A DNA stretch of 64,000 bases from Bacteroidia bacterium (GTDB lineage Bacteria; Bacteroidota; Bacteroidia; B-17B0; Aurantibacillaceae), in the NCBI GenBank assembly GCA_016787785.1, contig JAEUTO010000006.1, forward strand, positions 682,001-746,000. The letters run 5' to 3'. Below, piece after piece: positions 26,501 to 34,871 of this stretch (the first letter of the stretch is position 1; every line of letters begins with the position of its first letter). Made by a program: the position numbers and the translations under genes. A model generated the notes under the pieces. The model was given only the letters and a program-made list of their open reading frames with translations. It was not told the origin of the DNA and did no database searches.

Positions 26501-29500
26501 GCTGCTGCAATCGTTGGGTTTTGAAGTGTAGATGTAAAAGCGTTTGGTCCGGTCCATACATAGCTATTTGCAACAGGAGCATTTAACTGTATAGTTGCAC
26601 CTGCACAATAAGGTCCTGTGTTTGTAGCTGTGGTTGTTGGCGTAACTATCGTAACACTTAGTGTTGCTGTATTTGTACAGGTAAGCGCGGTTACTGTAAC
26701 AGTATATACACCACCATTAGCGGAAGTAGATCCAACAATGGTTGGATTTTGTGCGGCAGATGTAAATGCGCTAGGTCCGCTCCAGGCATAACTTGTACCA
26801 CCTGCCGCAGTGAAGTTAATATTAAAGCCTAAACAAACCGGGCTATTACTATTAATAATTGGGGAAGGCGTTGGATTAACTACAACCGAGGTTGTAGATG
26901 AATTAACACAACTGTTTGCGCCGGTAACAGTAACGGTATAGGTGCCACCATTTGCAACTGCGGCATTTGCTATGGATGGGTTTTGTGAATTAGAGGTAAA
27001 CGCATTCGGGCCACTCCATGTATAAGAGCTGGCTGCGTTGACATTTAATTGTATACTGGTTCCCTGACAATATGGGCCGGTATTTGATGCCGTTGGAGTT
27101 GGTAACGCGTTAACGACAACCGCCGTAGTAGCAGTAGAGATGCAACCTCCGGATGTTACAGAAGCTGTATAGGTGCCCGACATTAGTACAGTTGAAGCTG
27201 CAATAGTTGGATTCTGAACATTAGATGTAAAAGCGTTTGGTCCTGTCCATGTATATGTAGTTCCGGCCGGTGTATTTAATTGAATAGTTGCGCCGGCACA
27301 ATAAGGCCCGGTATTTGCAGCCGTAGTTGTTGGCGTTGTAATTGTTACATTCACAGTTGCTGTATTCTTACAACCGTTAACATTTGTTACTGTTACCGTA
27401 TAAACGCCTCCCATAGCTACAGTTGCTCCCGCAATATTTGGATTTTGTGCGGCAGATGTAAAACCGTTAGGTCCGCTCCACAAATAAGACGTTCCGCCGC
27501 CCGATGTTAAGTTAATGGAATTACCCAAACAGACCGGACTATTACTTCCTATTATAGGAACCGGTAAAGGATTAACAACAACGTTAACCGTTCTCGTAGC
27601 TTTACAACTTCCTACAGCATTTGTTAATGTGTAAACGCCAGCCATAGCTGTTGTTGCCAGAGCAATGGACGGGCTTTGGATCGTTGAAGTAAAACTCGAA
27701 GGCCCCGACCAGCTATAAGTTGATGCGGCAGGGCCGGAAGCGTTAAGTTGAATAGTTTGTCCAACACAATATGGTCCTGTACTAGAAACTGTTGGATTTG
27801 GTGGACTCACAATTTGCACACTTGTGGTGTATGACTGTGCAGGACAGTTTTGGAAACCAACATAGAACGTGTAAATAGCAGCGTTAGAGGCTGTTGTTAC
27901 AGCTATTGTTGGTGATGCAGTATTGTATCCACCATAATAATAAAAATATGGCGTTGGAACATAAGTATACCAATACCAATACGTAGCACTTGCCGGAACA
28001 TTCGCACTGAACGAAAGCGGTGAGCCAACACATATAGGACCAGAGTTAGAAACCGTTAACGTAGGAGCAGCAGGTAGGGATAATGAAACAGTTTTAGTAG
28101 TTATACAACCAAAATTATTTACAGTCATTGTATAAGTACCAACGTTTACAGTTTGAAAATTGTTTACTAGCGCGTTCGGACCAACACCCGTATAACCATT
28201 AGGACCAGCCCACGAAATAGAACCTGGGCCACCGGAACCTGTTAATGTAGCCGAACCTCCGGCACATGGCGATGGAATTCCACTTGCTGTTGCAGTTGGA
28301 ACTGTATTAACAACAACTAATGATTGAGTCGATGAAACACATCCGCTAGAGTTGATCGTATGAATAACTGTATACGTACCGGGTGATGTAAAGCTTACAG
28401 GACCATAACTAGAAGTAAAACCTGTTGCGGGAGATCCTACAGGCGATAAGAAGGAATATGTATGCGTTCCTGTTGCGTTAGATGCATTAAATGTAAATGC
28501 ATTACCGGTAAAGCACTGTGTAAAAGAAGGCGATGCCGTAAATGCAGGTGTTGGCCCTGGCGGTGTAGTTATCACCAAAGATGCCGTTGCCGGACATCCG
28601 GCGGGGTTGGTGACCGTCTGCCAGACGGTGTAAGTTGTTGAAGGCGCAAGATTGACGGAACTGACGGGCAAGTTTGTTGTGTAAGATGCCGGCGCACCAG
28701 GCCCGGTAAATGAGTAACTCTGGACGGATGGCGCAGGGGTTCCGGTATTAGTAAAACTATAAGTTGTACATGAATTAGCACTTGTAAAACCGGCTGTTGG
28801 AAAAGTACCAAATGTAAGTGTAATTGTTTTTGTGATTGGAGCACAAATACCAACAGGATTCATCGTTAAAGTATATTGCCCGGCCATGGTTGTTGTAATA
28901 GTTTGATTTGGGTTATTTGTAATACCACTTCCTGCTGGTCCATTCCACGTATAGGGGCCAAGTCCGGGAGGTGCGATCATAGTTCCGGTTAATACCCCGC
29001 AAGCGGCAACGGCATTTGCATTTAAACCTGCAGGAAACACTATGTTATTAACGGTTACTGCCATTGGTAAACATTGGCAATCAAAAAAAGCATAACCATA
29101 ATGTGCCCACCCGTCACAGTCACCAACAGTTATTTTAATTGTAACACAAGTTCCTAAATAGGGAGAAAGATCTAAAGCTTTAATGATCCAGTTTGGCGTA
29201 TAAGAAATATTACCTGCTGTTGTCCAACCCGTAGCACTTACTGTTGCACAGGATGGGCCGGGAGGTGTAATACTTACTTGCGGACAAGCAACTATATTAT
29301 TGTTACAATCCAATAGTTCAACCCTTAAATAGGGTTGATCACAACACGCATGACCAGAACCATCCATGGCAGATTTGTAGCAAAATTGAAATACCGCATT
29401 ACTAGCTGTAACCGGGAATGTTTGCTGGATCCTTACAACTTCTCCTTGATTGGTGAAGTTATCATTCATTTGTAAAACTTTAGACCCGCCAAATGGTGAG

Positions 29501-30027
29501 TTGGGAATAACACCAAGTGGGGCAGGGGCAGTCCAAGGCGTAGTTCTTACCCAGCAATCTGTACTGCCGGGCGATGGACAACAACCTGCTTGCGTGCACG
29601 AACCATTTAAGCCCTGGTTTTGGCCCCACGATACCTGCCATCCGGCAAGACTATTACCAATTGTACCAACCGTGGTAGTAGAAATTGTTGAAGGAGAAGC
29701 TTCAAAATCTTCATTTACGCATGGAGCAGAATTAACTGTAGAGCTTGATCCAATAGGTTTGTAACTATTAAACGTTGGGCCGGTATTGATATGATATTTT
29801 CTATTAATAAAATTACGTTTGGCATGATACATATATACATGGTATTCGGAACCGAAAAAACCACGATCCATGCCAATTTGTTTCGCTTCAGCTTCGTCAA
29901 AACCTCTCATCGAATCGGCGTTAAAAATGTGCTTTAAATATTCAAAAGGTGCTTGGGCCTTAGTGGCAGTAGAGAAAAACAAGAACATACCTAAGATCAA
30001 GGCAAAATTTTGCAATGTTTTTTTCAT
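23536..30027 (-). CDS. Giant T9SS type B adhesin with Ig-like array (2163 aa)
   Basis: A signal peptide (about 1-24) is followed by a short module (about 30-75; NADSMRGFDEAEAKQ, then NFINRKYHI) and a Cys-rich jelly-roll-like head (about 100-320; VNEDFEAS to FFDCQCLP). Both are also found in the 1433-residue adhesin. About 17 Ig-like modules of roughly 77 residues then run from about 330 to 1880; each has a Cys near the start (GPYCAGATIQLN or NSPVCLG type), YxWSGP, and a late Cys. A PKD domain (WNWYFVSNN region) and a CHU_C sorting domain (NAFTPNGDGINDTFF, then DRWGEKLFY) close the protein. It is expected on the cell surface. Its two tandem neighbours share the stalk and tail but not the head. 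Confidence 0.92.
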   Translation of the reverse strand: MKKTLQNFALILGMFLFFSTATKAQAPFEYLKHIFNADSMRGFDEAEAKQIGMDRGFFGSEYHVYMYHAKRNFINRKYHINTGPTFNSYKPIGSSSTVNSAPCVNEDFEASPSTISTTTVGTIGNSLAGWQVSWGQNQGLNGSCTQAGCCPSPGSTDCWVRTTPWTAPAPLGVIPNSPFGGSKVLQMNDNFTNQGEVVRIQQTFPVTASNAVFQFCYKSAMDGSGHACCDQPYLRVELLDCNNNIVACPQVSITPPGPSCATVSATGWTTAGNISYTPNWIIKALDLSPYLGTCVTIKITVGDCDGWAHYGYAFFDCQCLPMAVTVNNIVFPAGLNANAVAACGVLTGTMIAPPGLGPYTWNGPAGSGITNNPNQTITTTMAGQYTLTMNPVGICAPITKTITLTFGTFPTAGFTSANSCTTYSFTNTGTPAPSVQSYSFTGPGAPASYTTNLPVSSVNLAPSTTYTVWQTVTNPAGCPATASLVITTPPGPTPAFTASPSFTQCFTGNAFTFNASNATGTHTYSFLSPVGSPATGFTSSYGPVSFTSPGTYTVIHTINSSGCVSSTQSLVVVNTVPTATASGIPSPCAGGSATLTGSGGPGSISWAGPNGYTGVGPNALVNNFQTVNVGTYTMTVNNFGCITTKTVSLSLPAAPTLTVSNSGPICVGSPLSFSANVPASATYWYWYTYVPTPYFYYYGGYNTASPTIAVTTASNAAIYTFYVGFQNCPAQSYTTSVQIVSPPNPTVSSTGPYCVGQTIQLNASGPAASTYSWSGPSSFTSTIQSPSIALATTAMAGVYTLTNAVGSCKATRTVNVVVNPLPVPIIGSNSPVCLGNSINLTSGGGTSYLWSGPNGFTSAAQNPNIAGATVAMGGVYTVTVTNVNGCKNTATVNVTITTPTTTAANTGPYCAGATIQLNTPAGTTYTWTGPNAFTSNVQNPTIAASTVLMSGTYTASVTSGGCISTATTAVVVNALPTPTASNTGPYCQGTSIQLNVNAASSYTWSGPNAFTSNSQNPSIANAAVANGGTYTVTVTGANSCVNSSTTSVVVNPTPSPIINSNSPVCLGFNINFTAAGGTSYAWSGPSAFTSAAQNPTIVGSTSANGGVYTVTVTALTCTNTATLSVTIVTPTTTATNTGPYCAGATIQLNAPVANSYVWTGPNAFTSTLQNPTIAAATVGMSGTYSLIATVGTCTAAATTSVTVKALPTPTASNTGPYCAGATIQLNVNGASTYTWSGPLAYSSNLQNPSIATSSVSNGGVYSVVVTGTNGCNNTSSTTVVVNPIPTPLIGSNSPVCVGSNINFTSGGGSSYAWSGPSAFISAIQNPTVVGSTVANGGVYTVTVSALTCTNTATVNVTIVTPTTTATNTGPYCAGTTIQLNSPTATSYTWTGPNAFTSNAQNPTIALATIGMNGTYNLIASVGNCTAAASTSVTVNPLPLPTISNNGPICNGQTLNLTSGGAVTYTWTGPNTFSSQNQNPSITTASPVNSGIYTVTVTDLNSCKNSTTTNVTVNPTPTLTANGSSVCVGQNMGVGATSLPGSNYAWSGPGGFTAIGQNTIITNAQVNMAGVYNVTVTSAVGCTNTGVANVNITPLPVPVLFNSSPVCVGGVLNFTATGGSSYAWVGPNGFSNLSSSPTINNVTMPANGTYSVIVTANSCSILATTSVVINPLPLPVAANNGPVCETKNINLSGTGGVNYSWTGPSGFTSTSQNPAITNAFNNNSGVYVLTVTDANGCQATTSTSVVINPNPVLLANGATVCFGYSTVLTATGGATYSWIGPNGFSSNQQNPQIPFVNNSTSGNYTVTVTGVNTCTSSSAVNVGTYPLPVPSITSTAKTCINTQVSLQGSPGFLMYQWTGPNNFLSPNSATSFTPSSMTQSGMYTLSVTDNRGCVGSTSTLVVLDPLPNATVLLDNNKKCVPFCTNFALQNAPGAASLVTASWVFNGQAFNGINLNYCISQAGDYVVKASFVDANGCPNSTTYTVNAYPIPSAIFEYSPAHPIEGLDEVHFTDGSQGPGINTWNWYFVSNNGYQTTQQNPIYMFEKAGTYPIALVITNKWGCSDTTMRTITIGEGTSFYVPNAFTPNGDGINDTFFPKGYNIVKYDMMIFDRWGEKLFYTADFFSSWDGTFKGEDCKEDVYVWKISVTTPDSKTKLYTGHVTLQR
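25700..27560 (-). repeat. Three-module (A-B-C) higher-order repeat in the adhesin stalk
   Basis: Ig-like modules occur in the order A-B-C-A-B-C-A-B. Type A begins NSPVCLG and ends VTIVTPTTTATN. Type B begins TGPYCAGATIQLN with YxWTGPNAFTS. Type C begins TGPYCxGxxIQLNVN and ends VVVNPxPxP. Equivalent points recur about every 690 bases (TGPYC of type B near 27300, 26608 and 25912), so duplication has acted on a three-module unit of about 230 residues. Confidence 0.85.
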
Positions 30028-30250
30028 AATAATTAGGGTTTTGGTTATAATAAGGTTAATCTTAAATATGACTTTTTCATAGTTTTTTACTCATTCAAAA
30101 GCGCTATTCAATCATTAATTTTCTATTTTTTTACGCCAGGATATCACTAAAACGGTTCAGTGATTTTTTAAAAGTGCGAATTTAATTTTCACAAAAATTA
30201 AGAAAAAAAGGGAGTGAATTTTTATACTGAAAAATTTTTTGGTTAAAGAA

Positions 30251-30280
30251 AAAAGCCACGCCTTAATTGGCGTGGCTTTT
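30251..30280 (-). terminator. Rho-independent terminator of the 1429-aa adhesin
   Basis: A twelve-pair perfect stem (AAAAGCCACGCC/GGCGTGGCTTTT) with a six-base loop lies 21 bases after the minus-strand stop, followed by T-rich sequence. It separates this gene from the next adhesin gene. Confidence 0.92.
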
Positions 30281-30301
30281 AAGCCTTCTTTTATTTTTGA
30301 A

Positions 30302-33300
30302 TTATTTATTTAAAGTAACATGTCCCGTGTAAGTCTTTACCTTAGCGTTTAGCAGCGTTACGTTAACTTTCCAAACATAAACATCTTCTTTGCATTCCGC
30401 GCCCTTAAAGGTTCCATCCCATGCCTGGAAAAAATCATTCGTGCCAAATATTTTTTCGCCCCAACGATCCAAAATAACCATGTCGTATTTTACAATTCCA
30501 TGTCCTTTAGGATAGAAAGTATCGTTAATTCCATCGCCGTTTGGTGTAAACGAGTTGGGAATAAAAAAACTAAAATCTTCTCCAACCACAACTGATTTCA
30601 CAACTGTATCAGAGCAACCCCATTTGTTTTTTACGATCATTGCTACAGGATAAGTTCCTGCTTCAGGAAAGAAATAACTTGGGTTTTGGTTTGTACTTTG
30701 GTAATTATTGTTGTTAATAAAGAACCAGTTCCATGAAGTTAAACTATCTGCATTAGTAACATCGTCAAATAATACAGGGTCACTGTTCTCAACCGGATTA
30801 AGCGGAGAGAATTCAAAATTGGCAACAGGAATGGGATAGGCAGAAATAGTATAGGTTGCACTGTTAGGACAGCCGTTGGCATCCACAAAATTTGCTTTAA
30901 TGAAATATTTACCGGGCTGTGTACAGCAATAATTAACGGTAGTACCGCTTAAACCCGATCCGTTAATTAACCAGTTAGAGCTGGTGATAGACGCGCTGCC
31001 CGGTGCGGTAGTTAGTGTAAAGTTTGAACAGAAGGGAACACAACTGCTTTTTCCATCGCTTATTAATGTACCAACTGGTAACGGGTCAATAATAACATTT
31101 GTACTTATTGATCCTGTACAACCGTTATTATCAGTAACGCTATAAAAATAAACACCGCCCTGGTTTGCGCTGTTTGCAGTAAAGCCGGTGCTGGCATTTG
31201 GTGATAAGAAGTTATTCGGGCCTGTCCATTGGCTTAATTGAAATCCGGCAGATCCTTGAAGGCTAACGGCAGTATTTACACACGTTTTTGCAGTGGCAGT
31301 AATTGATGGAACAGGTAATGGATTTGCTACCACGTTGGCAGCAGTAATACTTGTACATGTGTTAACACCAGTAACCAATACAACATAATTACCGGTTGTT
31401 AGATTGTTAACAACTGGGATGCCTGGGTTCGAACTATTAGAGGTAAAACCGTTTGGCCCTGTCCAGGCATAAGTAGCACCTCCTGTAGCACTGATAGTTG
31501 CGGGTTGTCCAAAACAAACGGTAGCACCTGTTGCTAATGCAGAAGGATTTGGAAGAACGTTAACTACGGTTGTTGCGGTAGCCTGGCAACCGTTAGCATC
31601 TGTAACAGTTAAAAAATATGATCCTGACTGTGCAGGAATGGCGCCTGCTAACGAAGGATTTTGCAGGTTGCTTGTAAAGCCATTCGGGCCGGCCCATGAA
31701 TAATTTCCACCACCATTACCGGTCAGGTTTAATAATTTGGTTTCGCATATTGGTGCATTATTGCCGGCTGCCGGAGTTGGTAAAGGATTAACCGTTACAG
31801 ATTGTGTAGTGCTTGCAGAACAAGTTCCAACAGTTGTAATTAAAGTGTAAATTCCATTTGCTAATAATGTAATATTGGGCACAACCGGATTTTGCACGGA
31901 TGTATTAAATCCATTTGGTCCGCTCCACGCATATTGCAAGCCTCCACTACCTGTTAAATTTAAAGGCGATCCAACACAAGGTGTGTTGGCAACAATAACA
32001 GGTACAGGTAATGGCAGCACTAAAACATTTGCAACAGCAGTGTTAGTACAACCAAACGCACTTGTAACAATTACGTTGTATGGTCCCGACATTACTGCAG
32101 TTGCATTTGCAATTGTTGGATTTTGTAGCAATGAAGTAAAACCTAACGGTCCGCTCCATGCATACCCTGTACCGCCATTAGCAGATAAATTAATATTAGT
32201 ATTTAAACAAACGGTTGGATTATTTAATGGCGCAATTACTGGTAAAGGATTTATTACAACGTTTGTAGTGGCAACATTTGTACATGTATTTGCGTTGGTT
32301 ACTGTTAATGTATAAACGCCGCCATTAGTAGATTGCGCAACTGCGATGGTTGGATTTTGAAGATTTGATGTGTATGATCCTGGTCCGCTCCAGGCATAAG
32401 AAACACCACCATTACCTGTAAGATTAAGCGGTTGACCAACACAAACCGGACTATTGCTACCCGCTAAAGGAACAGGTAAAGGATTTATTGTTACCGAAGT
32501 TGTTGTAGATGCAGTACACGTTCCGGCAGAAACAATTAATGTATACATGCCATTCGCCAATGCGCTCACAGGACTAATTGTTGGATTTGATGACACGGCA
32601 AAAAATCCGTTGGGTCCGGTTAAGCTAATAGTTCCGCCCGCAGCAGTAAACGTTAATGCTCCATTTAAACAAACAGGCGAATTAGAATTTAAAACCGGAA
32701 CAGGTAAACTTACTACCGTAACACTTGAAGTTGCTGTTGCAGTGCAACCTGATGCAGTTGTTACAGTTACAGTATATAATCCCGTCATAGGAAGAGTTGC
32801 ATTTGCAATTGTTGGATTTTGTAGCAATGAAGTAAAACCTAACGGTCCGCTCCATGAATATCCTGTACCGCCATTTGCAGTTAAATTAATGTTTGTATTC
32901 AAACATGCTACCGGGCTATTGGTAACAATAACAGGTAACGGATTAACAATAACATTTGTTGTAATATTATTTGTACATCCGGCCGCGCTCGTAACTGATA
33001 ATGTATAAACTCCTGCGTTAGTAGCCTGCGCACTTGCTATAATTGGATTTTGAGCAGTTGAAGAATAAGATCCCGGTCCGGTCCACGTATAAGTTGCAGC
33101 GCCACTTCCGGTAAAATTTATAGGTTGATTAACGCAAACAGGACTATTACTATTTGCAATTGGCACAGGAAGAGGATTTACAAGAACGTTTGTTGTTGCA
33201 ATGCTTGTGCAAGTGTTTGCTGTTACAACTAAAGAATAAACTCCGCTTGCTGCAACTGTTACAGGATTGATAACGGGGTTCTGTAAAACAGAGTTAAAAG

Positions 33301-34591
33301 CGTTAGGCCCCGTCCATGCATAAGTGCCACCGCCACCACCGGTTAGGTTTAGAGCAGCTCCCGTGCAAACAGGCCCGTTATTTCCAATAACAACCGTGGG
33401 CGTTTGTTGCACAGAGACCGTTGCAGTACCTGTACACGTATTAACTGCGTTACTAATTAGAACGGAATATGTTCCCGTACCGTTAACAGTTACAGTTGGG
33501 GAATTACTTGCGCCAACAATCGTTGGTCCTGTCCACTGTACAATATTTGTTGCAGAGTTTGGTGCAACTGAAATTTGTGTTGGTCCGTTAATGCAAAATG
33601 GTGCGGTAATAGTTGGAGTAATTCCGGTTAAACCCGGAACAACTAAAACAGTATCGGGCGAGTTACCAAAACTTGGTATACAACCATCAAAGCCTGCATA
33701 ACAAGCCGGGTAAACATTATGGCATGTGTATAATTGCCCACCTACAGGAGGAGTAACTGTACAAGTTGGACCAGTTCCAATTGGAACCGGATTGCCAACT
33801 GCAAACCAGGTTAAAGTTGGAATAACCGCCGCACCAGAAGGCGACCAACGGTAAGCATTATTTGTTGTGGTCCATTGCGTTGAATTTCTTCCGGGTACAG
33901 TGATACCAATCGTTCCTGCAAGATTATGAATTCCCTGAACAGCAGTTCCACCAGACCAGGCCGGGCAATTAGGTTTGTTAGTAATGTGGTTTTCTATAAG
34001 ATTCGTTCCTTCAAAAATTACAATTTGAAATGTTCCCTGGAGGTTAGTACACGAGTACATTGGCATATTGGCCCATGTTACAACCAACCTTCTGCATGGG
34101 GCAGTGCCTTGAGTTTGGTAACGGATGGTTCCTCCAACTCCGGGATGCCAGTCCTGCCATGGCCCCATTATACAATTTTTCGGAACACCAGCACCTACAT
34201 TTGGGATAGCGGAAGAAGCAAATGTTACTGGTTGCCCCGCTGTAAAAGCGATCCAACCATTTGAGCCAATATAGAATTGAGTATAAGTATTACCAAAAAA
34301 ACAAAAAGTAAAGCCAATTGGCAATACACCTGTTTGCGAATCATCAGTAAGAGCAACAGCAGTACCTGCATTTGGGTATGGCGCAAACGGAATATTGGTT
34401 ACACTATAAGTATTTGTTTGGTTAGGCGTAATTGTAGTTGGATTACAAGCTGTCATATTAGCTGTAAGCACGGTGGTTGTGACACCACAGGGTAAAGTAA
34501 GATTTGGGCCTAAGTTTGGACAATTTTGAGAAGATCCTGCAAATGCAATGGTTGCAAGGATCATGGTAGAAATTCTTTGTTTAAGTTTCAT
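30302..34591 (-). CDS. Giant T9SS type B adhesin with NIDO-like head and Ig-like array (1429 aa)
   Basis: The signal peptide is about 1-21. The head (about 45-285) is beta-rich and resembles nidogen-like extracellular domains: LPIGFTFCFFGNTYTQFYIG, then SNGWIAF, MGPWQDWHPG and GTFQIVIFEGTNLIE. About ten to eleven Ig-like modules follow (GPVCTGAALNLTGGG and NSPVCVGQPLNLTG types, each with YxWSGP). A PKD domain (WNWFFINNN) and a CHU_C domain (NSFTPNGDGINDTFY, then DRWGEKIFG) end the protein. The stalk and tail are close to those of the flanking adhesins, while the head is unrelated. It is probably a surface-exposed binding protein with an unknown ligand. Confidence 0.9.
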   Translation of the reverse strand: MKLKQRISTMILATIAFAGSSQNCPNLGPNLTLPCGVTTTVLTANMTACNPTTITPNQTNTYSVTNIPFAPYPNAGTAVALTDDSQTGVLPIGFTFCFFGNTYTQFYIGSNGWIAFTAGQPVTFASSAIPNVGAGVPKNCIMGPWQDWHPGVGGTIRYQTQGTAPCRRLVVTWANMPMYSCTNLQGTFQIVIFEGTNLIENHITNKPNCPAWSGGTAVQGIHNLAGTIGITVPGRNSTQWTTTNNAYRWSPSGAAVIPTLTWFAVGNPVPIGTGPTCTVTPPVGGQLYTCHNVYPACYAGFDGCIPSFGNSPDTVLVVPGLTGITPTITAPFCINGPTQISVAPNSATNIVQWTGPTIVGASNSPTVTVNGTGTYSVLISNAVNTCTGTATVSVQQTPTVVIGNNGPVCTGAALNLTGGGGGTYAWTGPNAFNSVLQNPVINPVTVAASGVYSLVVTANTCTSIATTNVLVNPLPVPIANSNSPVCVNQPINFTGSGAATYTWTGPGSYSSTAQNPIIASAQATNAGVYTLSVTSAAGCTNNITTNVIVNPLPVIVTNSPVACLNTNINLTANGGTGYSWSGPLGFTSLLQNPTIANATLPMTGLYTVTVTTASGCTATATSSVTVVSLPVPVLNSNSPVCLNGALTFTAAGGTISLTGPNGFFAVSSNPTISPVSALANGMYTLIVSAGTCTASTTTSVTINPLPVPLAGSNSPVCVGQPLNLTGNGGVSYAWSGPGSYTSNLQNPTIAVAQSTNGGVYTLTVTNANTCTNVATTNVVINPLPVIAPLNNPTVCLNTNINLSANGGTGYAWSGPLGFTSLLQNPTIANATAVMSGPYNVIVTSAFGCTNTAVANVLVLPLPVPVIVANTPCVGSPLNLTGSGGLQYAWSGPNGFNTSVQNPVVPNITLLANGIYTLITTVGTCSASTTQSVTVNPLPTPAAGNNAPICETKLLNLTGNGGGNYSWAGPNGFTSNLQNPSLAGAIPAQSGSYFLTVTDANGCQATATTVVNVLPNPSALATGATVCFGQPATISATGGATYAWTGPNGFTSNSSNPGIPVVNNLTTGNYVVLVTGVNTCTSITAANVVANPLPVPSITATAKTCVNTAVSLQGSAGFQLSQWTGPNNFLSPNASTGFTANSANQGGVYFYSVTDNNGCTGSISTNVIIDPLPVGTLISDGKSSCVPFCSNFTLTTAPGSASITSSNWLINGSGLSGTTVNYCCTQPGKYFIKANFVDANGCPNSATYTISAYPIPVANFEFSPLNPVENSDPVLFDDVTNADSLTSWNWFFINNNNYQSTNQNPSYFFPEAGTYPVAMIVKNKWGCSDTVVKSVVVGEDFSFFIPNSFTPNGDGINDTFYPKGHGIVKYDMVILDRWGEKIFGTNDFFQAWDGTFKGAECKEDVYVWKVNVTLLNAKVKTYTGHVTLNK

Positions 34592-34823
34592 TGGTTAAGA
34601 AGCTTGGGTTAATTAAGGGTTTCTACCAATAAATTTAATTTATTTTCAAGGTCTTGTTAAGGCAAATGAGTAACCAGTTACCCAACCAAAATTAATCAAC
34701 GAAAGAAGTGTTTTAGTTTGCTCTTTTGAGTTGTTCGTCTAAGAATAAGTTTGTTTCATTTATTAAACGGTTTTAGAAATAGGATCGAATAATGTTAAAT
34801 TAACAGATGTAAAGGATAAGAAA

Positions 34824-34850
34824 AAAGCCACAATGTTTAGTTGTGGCTTT
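34824..34850 (-). terminator. Rho-independent terminator of the 1601-aa adhesin
   Basis: AAAGCCACAA/TTGTGGCTTT pair around a seven-base loop, with a T run on the minus strand, 21 bases after the stop codon. Confidence 0.88.
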
Positions 34851-34871
34851 ATAGATCTATTTATTTTTTAA

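Noticed and set aside
32454-33008. A 184-residue open frame on the plus strand inside an adhesin gene
   Set aside because: It is antisense to the repeat array. Similar frames appear opposite the other adhesins with the same periodic sequence, as expected for a reverse reading of the repeats.
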